A DNA stretch of 64,000 nucleotides from Schaalia sp. HMT-172 (GCF_030644365.1 NZ_CP130058.1:1984001-2048000); one strand, 5' to 3'; counted from the stretch's first letter, positions 8,579-20,831 are shown. The notes: generated by a model from the letters alone, not told the origin. Program-made: numbers and translations.

Positions 8579-8614
8579 AGAGGCCCGGAGGCGAGTCGCC
8601 GCCTCCGGGCCTCT
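8579..8614 (-). terminator. Terminator hairpin of the aldolase gene
   Basis: Perfect 15-bp stem (8579-8593 with 8600-8614), 6-base loop, just beyond the stop of the minus-strand aldolase gene. Confidence 0.75.
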
Positions 8615-8623
8615 ACACAGGGC

Positions 8624-9313
8624 TCACTTGTCGTTGATGAGATCCAGCCACGTGCGTCGCTCGCCCACCAGGATGCCGAAGTCGCGGTTCTGGTCGGCGA
8701 TGGCGGCGTCTGTCGCGGGGTTCTTGATGAGGGCGGCCAGCACGTCGGGGGCGGCGGTGATGGCGCCGACACCCTGACGGACCAGTTCGAGGACCTGCTC
8801 AGAGTTCTTGAAGGACGCGGCCAGCACGTCGGCCTTCAGGTCGTAGGTGCGCAGGGTGCGGTGGATTTCGGAGGCGACGCGCACGCCGTCGATGCCGTAG
8901 TTGTCCATGCGGTTGACGTAGGGGGCGACGTAGCGAGCCCCGGCCTTGGCGGCCATAAAGCCCTGCATCGAGGAGTGGATGCCGGTAGCGGTCACCTGCA
9001 TGCCTTCGCGCACGATGCGCGGGATAGCGGCGAAGCCTTCGTGCGTGACGGGAAGCTTGATGAAGAGGTTGCCACCGATTTCGCCGCGCAGCGCCCGTGC
9101 CTCGGCGACCATGTCGTCGGCGCGCTGGGAGACGATCTGGACGTGCAGCTGGGCGCCATCGGGCAGGACGGACTTGATCGCGTGGAGGACCTCGAGGGGT
9201 TCCTTGCCTTCGCGGTACAGGATCGTCGGGTTGGTCGTCACGCCGTCGATGGGCAGGTATTCGAGAGTCTTAGCGATCGCATCGACGTTCGCGTGATCGA
9301 TGAGGATGAGCAT
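8624..9313 (-). CDS. Transaldolase / fructose-6-phosphate aldolase family protein
   Basis: 229 residues, the short single-domain size of the FSA/TalC type rather than full transaldolase. It reads MLILIDHANVDAIAKTLEY, then the family motif DGVTTNPTI. The Schiff-base lysine sits in FIKLPVTHEG. The family splits or forms sugar phosphates with dihydroxyacetone or glyceraldehyde 3-phosphate. An upstream in-frame extension to 9397 is rejected because AAAGGAG lies just before the ATG at 9313. It stands between guaB (upstream, same strand, separated by a terminator) and the repeat block. The exact substrate cannot be set. Confidence 0.88.
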   Translation of the reverse strand: MLILIDHANVDAIAKTLEYLPIDGVTTNPTILYREGKEPLEVLHAIKSVLPDGAQLHVQIVSQRADDMVAEARALRGEIGGNLFIKLPVTHEGFAAIPRIVREGMQVTATGIHSSMQGFMAAKAGARYVAPYVNRMDNYGIDGVRVASEIHRTLRTYDLKADVLAASFKNSEQVLELVRQGVGAITAAPDVLAALIKNPATDAAIADQNRDFGILVGERRTWLDLINDK

Positions 9314-9363
9314 GGACGGCTCCTTTGCGCTGTCGTGGGTTTTTCGCACCACTAGGATAGCGC

Positions 9364-9395
9364 GGGCGGGAGCAGTCCACCGGCTGCTCCCGCCC
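9364..9395 (-). terminator. Terminator hairpin of guaB
   Basis: Perfect 12-bp stem (9364-9375 with 9384-9395) with an 8-base loop, between guaB and the aldolase gene, so the two are probably transcribed separately. Confidence 0.7.
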
Positions 9396-9417
9396 ATTGC
9401 GAACGCTCGACCTGCGA

Positions 9418-12362
<2,945 letters not shown>

Positions 12363-12477
12363 GACTGTTCTCCTGCCGGTACGTACCCTCACGGTATCAC
12401 CTGACCAGGACTCTTGGCGCCTGCGCGCGCACCGACCGGAGGGCTCGTCAACACGGGGCGGGCTGGCCTCGCCCGGG

Positions 12478-13398
12478 TTAGGACCGTCCGACGAGTTGCA
12501 GGTCGGCGTGAGGTGCCAGGAGGGCCAGGGCTTCTTCGACGCAGGCGCTGATCGTGCGCACCCGCTGCACGTGGGGGGCCAGGACGTCGGGGGCGTCGGC
12601 GCCTACGACGATGGTGGGGCCGCCGTAGCGGGCGTTGAGTTCGCGGATGGTGTCGGCGCAGGCGGGGCCGTGGCCGAGGACGACGGTGAGGGCAGGCACT
12701 CCGGCTCGCACGTATTCGCGGAAGCGGTCGGCGGCGCGCACGCCCCCGTAGTTTTCGCTGGACAGGAGGCGCACGTCGCATCCGTACCAGGCGAGGGCGA
12801 CGCCGATGACCTGGGCGGGGGTTTCGTGGAGGGCGTCGGCGATGAGGGCGACGCGGTCGCCGCCGACGAGGGAACGGGCGGGGCGCGAGAGGTGGACGGA
12901 GCGGCACACGCGCTGGAAGGCGTTGAGCAGCATGAGGGCGGGCGGGCATCCGACGGGGTCGCCGCCGGGGGTGGAGCGCAGGGATTTGAGGGTGGGTTCG
13001 ACGAAGCGCGACCACGTGTGGACGAGGCCGTGGCTGGCGACGGCGGCTTCGAGTGCGGCCTCGAGGCGCGGGAGGTTGTCGGCGAGGGCGACGGAACGCA
13101 GCTGCGCGGCGTTGAGGGGGCTGCTGGCGGGGCGCGCGGAGACGTCGGCGAGGGCGCGCTTGGCGGCCTCGGCGGCGGGTAGTCCCGCGTGCACGTGGTT
13201 GACCATGGCACGCAGGCGTTCGACGTCCTCGGGTTGGTAGCGGCGTCGCGATCCGGCTTCGCGCCTTTCGGGGCCGAGGCCGTAGCGGCGTTCCCAGGTG
13301 CGCAGGGTGGAGGCGGAGACGCCGAGTTCGTCGGCGACGGAGGACACGGTGCGGGAGCGGTCGACGTGCGCGCTGGTGGCCAGTATGGCTCGTGGCAT
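12478..13398 (-). CDS. MerR-type regulator with B12-binding-like C-terminal region
   Basis: 306 residues. The N-terminal winged helix-turn-helix is SVADELGVSASTLRTWERRYGLG...RRYQPEDVERLRAM, typical of the MerR/CarH/LitR class. The C-terminal 120 residues resemble a cobalamin-binding Rossmann domain (ALIADALHETPAQVIGVALAW, then VVLGHGPACADTI). The usual E/DxHxxG corrinoid motif is not intact, so B12 binding is doubtful. ATG at 13398 follows AGGAGG. It is divergent from whiB, and repeated GTTNTTCAA boxes lie in the shared intergenic region, so it may control itself and whiB (inference). Confidence 0.82.
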   Translation of the reverse strand: MPRAILATSAHVDRSRTVSSVADELGVSASTLRTWERRYGLGPERREAGSRRRYQPEDVERLRAMVNHVHAGLPAAEAAKRALADVSARPASSPLNAAQLRSVALADNLPRLEAALEAAVASHGLVHTWSRFVEPTLKSLRSTPGGDPVGCPPALMLLNAFQRVCRSVHLSRPARSLVGGDRVALIADALHETPAQVIGVALAWYGCDVRLLSSENYGGVRAADRFREYVRAGVPALTVVLGHGPACADTIRELNARYGGPTIVVGADAPDVLAPHVQRVRTISACVEEALALLAPHADLQLVGRS

Positions 13399-13491
13399 GA
13401 CCCCTCCTGCGTGTTCGAGTGCTGCTCCCTTCAGATTCTTGCCTGTCGGCCGCGCGAGCGCCACAGGAACGGAGGAGACGAGCAACTCAAA

Positions 13492-13635
13492 GTTATTCAA
13501 AAAGTTGTTCAATGTTGGTTCAGGGCACCACATGCGACTTTTTCTGCATTTACACTGTCCAGACGCCCACATTCTGAGAACTGGCTCATACTTCTAGAAA
13601 GGGTCTTGAATAACTACCGCGCAAGTGTCTATTCT
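13492..13635. promoter_or_regulatory. Divergent MerR/whiB control region with GTTNTTCAA boxes
   Basis: GTTATTCAA (13492-13500) and GTTGTTCAA (13504-13512) are direct repeats 12 bp apart. An inverted copy, TTGAATAAC, lies at 13606-13614. The last overlaps a possible whiB-side -35 (TTGAAT, 18-bp spacer, TATTCT at 13630-13635). The boxes are candidate operators for the MerR-type protein. A lone ATGCGACTTTTT at 13529-13540 matches one arm of the 107-109-bp inverted-repeat elements. Confidence 0.5.
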
Positions 13636-13689
13636 TGCGGACATCGTGTGCCGAAAGTGTCGGCACGACAGACAAGAAGGAGGCACCCA

Positions 13690-13986
13690 ATGACTGACGT
13701 CTCCCGTCTGCCCGGCCCCATGATCGACGCGTGGGAATGGCAGTACGAAGCGGCGTGCCGAGACCTGGACACCGAGCTGTTCTTCCACCCCGAGGGCGAG
13801 CGCGGCTCCACGCGCCGGCGCCGCGCGGCAAACGCCAAGGCGATCTGCGCGACCTGCCCGGTGATCGAGCAGTGCCGGTCCTACGCTCTGGCCGCCCAGG
13901 AGCCCTACGGCATCTGGGGTGGAATGACCGAGGAAGAACGACGCGAAGAGATCCGCTCCTCCGGACGCGGACGGCGCGTCTCCTGA
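13690..13986 (+). CDS. WhiB-family iron-sulfur regulator
   Basis: 98 residues. The four cluster-binding cysteines are present (AACRD, then CATCPVIEQC), followed by the GIWGGMTEEERR turn that defines the family. WhiB proteins bind a [4Fe-4S] cluster and act with sigma factor region 4 as redox-responsive regulators. The length and GGMTEEERR end are like WhiB2/WhmD, but the subtype is not certain. AAGGAGG lies 7 bases before the ATG. Confidence 0.95.
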   Translation: MTDVSRLPGPMIDAWEWQYEAACRDLDTELFFHPEGERGSTRRRRAANAKAICATCPVIEQCRSYALAAQEPYGIWGGMTEEERREEIRSSGRGRRVS

Positions 13987-14089
13987 CGCGCAACAACACT
14001 GCCGGTGCGGCATCGCCACCGCGATGCCGCACCATTTTAGTGCCCAAACATCGCCCACCACGCCGATCGACGTTCCCCAGGGAGGACGC

Positions 14090-14920
14090 ATGACCACCAA
14101 GGATTCCACGGCCTCGTCCGCGGACAAGGAGACGAAGACGCCCGCCGAGGGCTCCCCTTCCTCCATCTACAAGACGCTCTTCTTCGTGACCGCGCCGATC
14201 ACCGCGATCCTCGCGGGCGCGTGCGTGTGGATGGGCGTTCAGCTCACCTCCACTTCTCCGGCGTCCCAGGCGACCCCGGCGGCCACGCCGACCACAGCCG
14301 CACAGATGCCCTCGGCGGAGCAGAGCGCCGAACCCAGCCAGACCAATCCGAACAACCTGTCGATCATGAACTCGTTCATGCGCCACGACGCTGGCGATCA
14401 GCAGGCCAAGGGCGACATCAATGCGCCCGTCACGATGGTCGTCTTCTCCGACTTCGCGTGCCCCTACTGCACGAAGTTCGCCCAGCAGGTCGACCCCGAG
14501 CTTGAGGATCTGGTCGCGGACGGAACCCTGCGCATCGAGTGGTATGACCTCGCGCAGATCACCGAGTCCTCTCCCCTGGCCGCCCAGGCAGGCATCGCAG
14601 CGGCCGAACAGGGCAAGTTCTGGGAGTTCCACGACGCCGTCTACGCGGCGGCCGACCCGAGCGGACACCCCCAGTATTCCGAGCAGGCCCTCGTCGACTT
14701 CGCCGCCACGGCAGGCGTGCCCGACCTGGACAAGTTCCGCGCGACCATGCTCGACGCACACACCGTCGCCAAGGTAACCTCCGCCAAGGAGCAGGCGCAC
14801 CAGGCCGGCATCACCGGCACGCCCACGCTCTTTATCAACAAGGCCTACATCCCCGGCTTCCGCGACGCCTCCTACGTGCGTAACACCGTGCTGGCGCAGG
14901 CGGCTGAAGCCGCCTCCTGA
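14090..14920 (+). CDS. Membrane-anchored DsbA-like thiol-disulfide oxidoreductase
   Basis: 276 residues. The cytoplasmic Lys/Thr-rich N-terminus is followed by one transmembrane helix (about 27-49) and a Ser/Thr/Ala linker. A thioredoxin-fold DsbA domain has the active site FACPYC and the cis-Pro loop GITGTPTLFIN. The family forms or repairs disulfides in exported proteins. ATG at 14090 follows GGAGGAC; an earlier in-frame start at 14024 is inside the untranslated leader. It shares strand with whiB, about 100 bp downstream. Confidence 0.9.
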   Translation: MTTKDSTASSADKETKTPAEGSPSSIYKTLFFVTAPITAILAGACVWMGVQLTSTSPASQATPAATPTTAAQMPSAEQSAEPSQTNPNNLSIMNSFMRHDAGDQQAKGDINAPVTMVVFSDFACPYCTKFAQQVDPELEDLVADGTLRIEWYDLAQITESSPLAAQAGIAAAEQGKFWEFHDAVYAAADPSGHPQYSEQALVDFAATAGVPDLDKFRATMLDAHTVAKVTSAKEQAHQAGITGTPTLFINKAYIPGFRDASYVRNTVLAQAAEAAS

Positions 14921-14954
14921 CCAGAGCGGCAACGCCCTCGGCGGGCGCGACACG

Positions 14955-14989
14955 GGGGCGGCCCGGAAGGATTCCTTCCGGGCCGCCCC
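14955..14989. terminator. Two-way terminator between dsbA-like gene and groES
   Basis: Perfect 16-bp GC stem (14955-14970 with 14974-14989) with a 3-base loop, lying between two convergent genes. Confidence 0.85.
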
Positions 14990-15012
14990 TCGTTGCGTGC
15001 GTCAGCGCTCGA

Positions 15013-15309
15013 TCAGCGCTCCACGACCGCCAGGACGTCGCGCGAGGACAGGATCTGGAACTCCTGGCCCTCGTACTTGACCTCGGTGCCGCCGTAGCGC
15101 GAGTAGATGACGACGTCGCCGACCTTGACGTCGACGGGGATGCGGTTGCCGTTGTCGTCAACGCGGCCGGGGCCCACGGCGATAACTTCGCCTTCCTGCG
15201 GCTTTTCCTTGGCGGTGTCCGGGATGACCAGGCCGGAGGCGGTGGTCTGCTCGGCCTCAACCTGACGGATGACGATGCGGTCCTCGAGGGGCTTGATGGA
15301 GATCGACAT
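15013..15309 (-). CDS. groES: Co-chaperonin GroES
   Basis: 98 residues, full length: [16 protein letters not shown], the mobile loop [19 protein letters not shown], and [18 protein letters not shown]. It caps the GroEL chaperonin. ATG at 15309 follows AAGGGAAC. No groEL follows: a terminator and a convergent gene lie immediately downstream. A CIRCE operator lies 118 bp upstream, so repression by HrcA is expected. Confidence 0.97.
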   Translation of the reverse strand: MSISIKPLEDRIVIRQVEAEQTTASGLVIPDTAKEKPQEGEVIAVGPGRVDDNGNRIPVDVKVGDVVIYSRYGGTEVKYEGQEFQILSSRDVLAVVER

Positions 15310-15426
15310 TGTCGTTCCCTTTCTCTTTGTCACGAAGGTGCTCGTCCTTTCCCTGCCGTCGCGGGGGTCAGGTGCAGGACCGGTCGCGGGTGTTCCCGCG
15401 CTTCCTCAATGAGTGTAGTTGCGCAC

Positions 15427-15453
15427 CTGGCACTCAGGCAACCTGAGTGCCAG
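15427..15453. promoter_or_regulatory. CIRCE operator (HrcA site)
   Basis: Perfect 9-bp inverted repeat CTGGCACTC, 9-base spacer, GAGTGCCAG. It matches the CIRCE consensus core GCACTC-N9-GAGTGC. It lies upstream of groES and also about 90 bp before the divergent methyltransferase gene. Confidence 0.9.
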
Positions 15454-15542
15454 GCGGTTCACCGACGGCGATGCCGGTCGGCCCCGCCCGCGAGCGCGAC
15501 CCGGCCCAGGCCTTGGCGGTGAAGAGATGGGACAATGATGCC

Positions 15543-16784
15543 GTGAGCGCTCTGACCCCGATCCTGTCCTCCCCCGGCTGGGAGCTCCTGGCTTCCCTGC
15601 AGGCCCGCCAGGAGACGAATCCGATCCCGCTGCGCGAGCTGGGGGGCGCCCTGCGGGCCTCCGGCGTCGAGGCAGGGCTGGCGGCCGCCGTGTTGACCCA
15701 GCTCGCGTTGCGCGAGGCGGCGCGCACGAAGTTCGGCCCGGTCGCCTCCCACATGGTGTTCACGCGCGACGGGCTGGAGCAAGCCACGCGGCTGGTGGTA
15801 GCGGTGCGTCACGCGCAGCGTTTCCGCAGCGCCGGCGCGACGCGGGTAGCGGACCTTGGCTGCGGCATCGGCTCGGATGCGCTGGCGATCGCCGGGCTGG
15901 GCTTGGACGTGCTGGCGGTTGACATCGATCCGGATGCGGCGGGTGCTGCGGCCGTGAACCTGCGCGATTTCGAGGGGTCGCAGGTGCGCCTCGGCGACGT
16001 CATGGATCTGGACATCGCCGAGCTTGCGGCCGAGGGCGTGGACGCCATCTTCGCCGATCCGGCACGGCGCACGGGGGCCTCGCGAGGCTCCGCGCGCATC
16101 ACGAACCCGGAAGCCTGGTCCCCTCCCCTGTCCGCGGTTCTTCGCCTCGCGCGCACGATCGATCGGGTGGGGGTCAAGGTGGCGCCGGGCATCGCGTATG
16201 ACGTCATTCCCGCGGATTGGCACGCTCAGTGGGTGAGCGTGGGCGGCAACCTCGTCGAGGCTTCCCTGTGGTCCCCCGCTCTCGCGCCCGAGGGCCGGGG
16301 TCGTTCGTGTCTTCTCCTGGACGAGGCCGGGGCCGCTCACAGCCTCGCCTCTCCTTGCGGGGAGGCCGCCGACGCTCCCGCCGAGCGCGTGGAGGTCGCC
16401 CCGCTGGGGGCCATCATCGCGGAAGCCGATCCAGCGGTCATTCGATCGGGCCTGCTGGCGCGCCTGGCGCAGCGGGTCGGGGCGGGCATCGTGTCCGAGA
16501 AGATCGCCTATCTGACAGGTGACGATTTGCCAGACAGCCCCTTCTATGATCGCTTCGAGGTCCTGGAGGTGACAAACCTTCGACCCAAGGCGATCGCCGC
16601 CGCTCTCAGATCGCGAGACGCGGGCGCCGTCGAAATCAAGAAACGCGGCGCGGATATCAACCCGGAGGAGCTGCGTCAATCCCTCAAGCTTCGTGGCGGA
16701 ACCAAGGAACTGACAGTCATTGCGACGCGCCTGGAGGGGCGCCACCGGGCTGTCATCTGTCGGCGGTTGCCCGCAAACCTGTAA
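15543..16784 (+). CDS. SAM-dependent methyltransferase, THUMP-like type
   Basis: 413 residues from the chosen GTG. The class I methyltransferase core is clear: VADLGCGIGSDALAIAG (SAM-binding), LAVDIDPDAAG, and ADPARRTG in place of the DPP-type motif. The C-terminal part (EVTNLRPKAIAAALRSRDAGAVEIKKR, split by the family) matches the THUMP-like domain found beside this core in Actinobacteria. The target is unknown, probably RNA. The open frame continues upstream to 15447, but that would overlap the CIRCE site, so GTG at 15543 is preferred with moderate certainty. Confidence 0.82.
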   Translation: MSALTPILSSPGWELLASLQARQETNPIPLRELGGALRASGVEAGLAAAVLTQLALREAARTKFGPVASHMVFTRDGLEQATRLVVAVRHAQRFRSAGATRVADLGCGIGSDALAIAGLGLDVLAVDIDPDAAGAAAVNLRDFEGSQVRLGDVMDLDIAELAAEGVDAIFADPARRTGASRGSARITNPEAWSPPLSAVLRLARTIDRVGVKVAPGIAYDVIPADWHAQWVSVGGNLVEASLWSPALAPEGRGRSCLLLDEAGAAHSLASPCGEAADAPAERVEVAPLGAIIAEADPAVIRSGLLARLAQRVGAGIVSEKIAYLTGDDLPDSPFYDRFEVLEVTNLRPKAIAAALRSRDAGAVEIKKRGADINPEELRQSLKLRGGTKELTVIATRLEGRHRAVICRRLPANL

Positions 16785-16849
16785 GGAAGCTCTCCACCGA
16801 AGCGGAGCAGCGTGCTGACACAATGGAGGCAATCAGCGAAAGGAACGCC

Positions 16850-18019
16850 ATGACCTTGCCCTTCGGTTCCTCCCAGCGCTCCACGATCGGTGTCGAGTGG
16901 GAGCTCCAGCTCGTCGACCGCGACTCGCACGACCTTCGTCAGAGCGCCGACGCGATCATCGACCGCGCGACGATCGACGGACAGCTGTATCCGGGCGTCC
17001 ACCGCGAGATGCTCCTCAACACGATCGAGGTTGTCTCCAAGCCGCGCTCGACGGTCGCTGAGTGCATCGCCGACCTCACCGGCTGCGTTGACTTCCTGCG
17101 CCCCCTGGCCTCGGACCTGCGCATCGACCTGGCCACCGCGGGCACCCACCCCTTTGCGCGCCCCGGACGCCAGCGGGTGACCGACTCCGAGCGCTACGCC
17201 CAGCTCGTGGAGCGCACCGCCTACTGGGGTCACCAGATGCTCCTGTACGGAGTCCACGTGCACGTCGGCGTCGAGGATCGCGCGAAGATCCTGCCGATTC
17301 AAGCGGCGTTGACCGCGCACCTGGGCCACCTGCAGGCGATTTCCGCGTCCTCCCCGTTCTGGGCTGGCGAGGACACGGGCTACGCCTCGAACCGGGCGAT
17401 GGTCTTCCAGCAGCTGCCCACCGCCGGCATCCCCCGCCAGTTCGGCACGTGGGAGGACCTGGAAGCCTACACGGACGACATGATCCGCACGGGCGTCATC
17501 GAAGGATTCGACGAGGTCCGCTGGGACATCCGCCCCTCGCCCACCTTCGGCACGATCGAAAATCGCGTGTACGACGCGGCAACGAATGCGACCGAGGTCG
17601 GCACCTTCGCTGCGCTCACCCACGTCCTCGTTGAGCATTTCTCGCGCTTGTACGACGCCGGCGAGCCCCTTCCCGTCCTGCCGGACTGGTTCGTCGCTGA
17701 GAACAAGTGGCGCTCGGCCCGCTACGGCATGGACGCAACGCTGATCGTGTCGCGCGACGGGACCACCGAGAGCGCCCGGGACGGCATCGCGCGTCTGCGC
17801 GAGGAGCTCGCCCCCGTCGCCGCCGACCTGGGCTGCGCGCGCGAGTTCGCCGGACTCGACACGATCCTCACGATCGGCGCCTCCTACGAGCGCCAGCGTT
17901 CCGTCGCGGCGGCTGCACGCCCCGGCCAGGGCCTTGACGCCGTCGTCGATCTCATGCGCGCCGAGATGAACGCCGGGCGTCCCCTCGCCCTCGCGGAGTT
18001 CGCGACCCTGAGTGTGTGA
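16850..18019 (+). CDS. YbdK-type carboxylate-amine ligase (glutamate-cysteine ligase family 2)
   Basis: 389 residues. Starts STIGVEWELQLVD, the ATP-grasp-like GCS2 signature, then HREMLLNTIEVVSKP, GTHPFARP, and GVHVHVGV. The RWDIRPSPTFGTIENRVYD segment is typical of YbdK. The family joins glutamate to cysteine or other amines using ATP. ATG at 16850 follows AAAGGA, whereas the ATG at 16823 has no ribosome site. Whether the cell makes gamma-glutamylcysteine cannot be settled from one gene. Confidence 0.9.
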   Translation: MTLPFGSSQRSTIGVEWELQLVDRDSHDLRQSADAIIDRATIDGQLYPGVHREMLLNTIEVVSKPRSTVAECIADLTGCVDFLRPLASDLRIDLATAGTHPFARPGRQRVTDSERYAQLVERTAYWGHQMLLYGVHVHVGVEDRAKILPIQAALTAHLGHLQAISASSPFWAGEDTGYASNRAMVFQQLPTAGIPRQFGTWEDLEAYTDDMIRTGVIEGFDEVRWDIRPSPTFGTIENRVYDAATNATEVGTFAALTHVLVEHFSRLYDAGEPLPVLPDWFVAENKWRSARYGMDATLIVSRDGTTESARDGIARLREELAPVAADLGCAREFAGLDTILTIGASYERQRSVAAAARPGQGLDAVVDLMRAEMNAGRPLALAEFATLSV

Positions 18020-18141
18020 GTCCGCCCGGCCACGGCCTCGTGACCGGACAGACACCCTCCCAGGCGACGTTCAGTCTGCATTCAGATAACCGGAGTAGTG
18101 TTGTCCTTCAGAAAAGTGAACTGGCTCGAGAGGACGCCACC

Positions 18142-20829
18142 ATGGCTGAGGAAGAAGCGGGAGCGCCCACACCCCGCACGACCGCTCTAGCGAGGATCGG
18201 AGTACCCGTACGGGCGACGCTGCACACCCTGTGGGTCCTCCTCTCCTCCGTGGCACACCTGACTGCCCGCTGGCTCTCCCGAGCCCCCGCGACGGCGGTC
18301 GTCACGGTCGTTATGGCCGTCGTCTCGGCCAGCTACCTGGTGTGGCGCGACCAGTTCACCGTCCTCGAAGCCGACCCGTCGGAGGGCCACTGGTGGTCGG
18401 TCTTCTCCTCCGTCGGGGCGATCCCCGGGCACTTTATCGCGACCGCTGTCGTCGGCGTCATTGCGGTTATTGTCGCGGGCGGCGCGGCCGAACGTCACCT
18501 GGGCACCCGGGCGTGGGTGGCCGCAGCCCTGTCCGGCCAGGTCGTCGGAGTCACCGCAACGTGGGCGACGCTGCCCCTTCTCAAGCGCGCCGTCAGCGAA
18601 TGGGGCCAGGCGATCGGCGCGGGCACCCTGTGGGGGACAAGCCTCATCCTCGTTGCACTCGCGGGCGCGGCAGCCCAATCCCTGAGCTCCCGCTGGCGTT
18701 GGAGGGCCCGCTTCCTCCTCATCGGAGTCCTTGTGTTGTCGGCAGCCATCCTCGGATCGGCGATCTCCTACGCGCGCGTGTGGGCGCTCCTGGCCGGCAT
18801 GGTCGCCGCGCGCCTGGTCGGCGTGCGCGGCTCCGAGGACGACACCGGCGACGAGGTGACCTTCGGGCGCCAACTCGCCTCGATCGCCGCCCTGTGCTGG
18901 GCGTGCGCGGCGGCTCTCACCGTCGTCTCGGCCGCGCCCGAAGGCCCGCTCGCGCAGATGCGCTGGTCACTGGGGCCGGCCTGGTGGCTCGAGGGCCGCA
19001 CGGGGGTCATCACGACCCTCCTGTGCCTGGCACCCATCACACTCCAGCTCGTCTTCGCCTACGGCCTGCGTAGGGGGCGCCGCCTCGCCTACGTCGGCAC
19101 GCTCATCCTGCAGGGTATACTCGGCATCTCGACGGTGACGTCAACCACCGTCGAGCTTCTCGCGTGGAACGGCCCGGACGATCCCCTGCGCCCCGAGGTG
19201 AGCACGGCCGCCGCCCTGCTGCTCATGCCCGTCCTCCTCAACGTGACGTTGTGCGCCATTACCTGGTGGCTGCGCCGCTCCTTCACGATCCACGCCGCGC
19301 CCTCGACAACGTCGACCCTGCTGCGTCGCTGGCTCATTGTCATGGTCGTGTGCGCGGCCGTGGTATTCGTGCTCGGGCTGCTCACGAGCGACTCGTTTAT
19401 TCCCTTCTCCGCGCTGGCCTCGGGCGAGGATTTGTCGGACGCTCCCAACGCGACGCCACTGCAGGTATTCCACGACTACGTCCTCGCTCTCCTGCCCACT
19501 GCGACCGCCTCGATTTTCGAACCCACGCTCGTTCCCATGACTCTCCTGGCCGAGGCGCCCGTCCTGTGGATGCCGCTCGTCGCGTGGGTCGGCACGCTGG
19601 TCCTGGTGTTGCGCGCGCTCCTGGCTCTGCCTCGCGTGCCCGCCTCCTCCCCGGTCGACGACCTCATCCCCCTCCTACGCGAGCACGGGGCCAACACCCT
19701 CGGGTGGATGCAGACCTGGGAAGGCAATCAGGTGTGGGTCTCTCCCTTCGACGAGGCCGGGGTCGCCTACCGCGGGGCCGGCGGCGTCGCGCTGACCGTC
19801 ACGGACCTCGCCTACGAGGAGGGAACGGCCTCGCGGGCCATCGCCGAGTTCTCCTCCTTCACCGCCTCCGCGGGCCTGACGCCCGCCCTCTACTCGATCC
19901 ACGAGGACCTCGCGCAGGCCGCCCGGCGCGACGGCTGGACGATCATGCAGGTCGCCGAGGAATCACTCCTCGACCTGCCCGGCCTCGCGTTCAAAGGCAA
20001 GGCCTACCAGGACGTGCGCACCGCCATGAACCACGCGACGCGCGAAGGAGTCGAGGCCGTGTGGACCACCTGGGAGGAATGCCCGCTCGGCTGGAAGGAC
20101 CAGATCACCGTTATCTCGCGGGACTGGAGCTCCGACAAGGCCCTGCCGGAAATGGGCTTCACGCTCGGCGGCGTTCGCGAGCTCGCGGTCCCAGAGACAC
20201 GCATTCTCGTCGCAGTCGACGCCCAGTCAACGATTCACGCCGTCACCTCATGGCTGCCTGTCTACCGGGGCGGACAGGTCGTCGGCCTCACCCTGGACGT
20301 CATGCGCAGGCGCACCCAGGGGTGGCGCCCCGCCATCGAGTTCCTCATCGGCAAGGCGGCCCTGTCCGCCCAGGAGGAAGGCCTCGAATTCCTGTCCCTG
20401 TCGGGCGCGCCCCTCACCCGCTCCGCCGACGACACCTCCGTGTTCGGCCCACTCATCGACGCGCTGGCGGCCATCATGGAGCCCCTCTACGGTTTCACGT
20501 CGCTGCACGCCTTCAAACGCAAGTTCAAGCCGCGCACGCAGCCCCTCTACCTGGCCGTGCCTGACCCCGCCTCCCTGGCAACCGTGGGCCTGGCTATTTC
20601 GCACGCCTACGTCCCCTCCGTGTCCCCCACGCAAACCCTCACGCTGCTCGCCTCCGTCAGCGCTGGCCTCGCCAAACTCGCGGCAAAAGGCGTGGGTGAC
20701 CTGCGCTCGGCGCACGCCACGCGCCGCACCGACGCCCCCGCCCCGGATGCGCCCAGCCCCCGGGGAAACGCCTCACGCGCTGAGCGCGGCGGCGCCACGG
20801 CCTCGTCAACGACACGCGGACAGGAGTGA
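18142..20829 (+). CDS. Membrane protein with lysyl-phosphatidylglycerol synthase-like C-terminal domain
   Basis: 895 residues. The N-terminal half holds many transmembrane helices (about 50-440); the first six resemble a rhomboid-type bundle (GHFIATAVVGVIAVIVAGG, AERHLGTRAWV). The C-terminal third is a DUF2156/LPG synthase GNAT-like domain: NTLGWMQTWEGNQVW, EFSSFTASAG, VTSWLPVYRGGQV, and FLSLSGAPL. MprF proteins use aminoacyl-tRNA to modify phosphatidylglycerol and protect against cationic peptides. ATG at 18142 is used; the frame is open to 18016. It precedes a membrane esterase gene by two bases. Confidence 0.8.
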   Translation: MAEEEAGAPTPRTTALARIGVPVRATLHTLWVLLSSVAHLTARWLSRAPATAVVTVVMAVVSASYLVWRDQFTVLEADPSEGHWWSVFSSVGAIPGHFIATAVVGVIAVIVAGGAAERHLGTRAWVAAALSGQVVGVTATWATLPLLKRAVSEWGQAIGAGTLWGTSLILVALAGAAAQSLSSRWRWRARFLLIGVLVLSAAILGSAISYARVWALLAGMVAARLVGVRGSEDDTGDEVTFGRQLASIAALCWACAAALTVVSAAPEGPLAQMRWSLGPAWWLEGRTGVITTLLCLAPITLQLVFAYGLRRGRRLAYVGTLILQGILGISTVTSTTVELLAWNGPDDPLRPEVSTAAALLLMPVLLNVTLCAITWWLRRSFTIHAAPSTTSTLLRRWLIVMVVCAAVVFVLGLLTSDSFIPFSALASGEDLSDAPNATPLQVFHDYVLALLPTATASIFEPTLVPMTLLAEAPVLWMPLVAWVGTLVLVLRALLALPRVPASSPVDDLIPLLREHGANTLGWMQTWEGNQVWVSPFDEAGVAYRGAGGVALTVTDLAYEEGTASRAIAEFSSFTASAGLTPALYSIHEDLAQAARRDGWTIMQVAEESLLDLPGLAFKGKAYQDVRTAMNHATREGVEAVWTTWEECPLGWKDQITVISRDWSSDKALPEMGFTLGGVRELAVPETRILVAVDAQSTIHAVTSWLPVYRGGQVVGLTLDVMRRRTQGWRPAIEFLIGKAALSAQEEGLEFLSLSGAPLTRSADDTSVFGPLIDALAAIMEPLYGFTSLHAFKRKFKPRTQPLYLAVPDPASLATVGLAISHAYVPSVSPTQTLTLLASVSAGLAKLAAKGVGDLRSAHATRRTDAPAPDAPSPRGNASRAERGGATASSTTRGQE

Positions 20830-20831
20830 GC

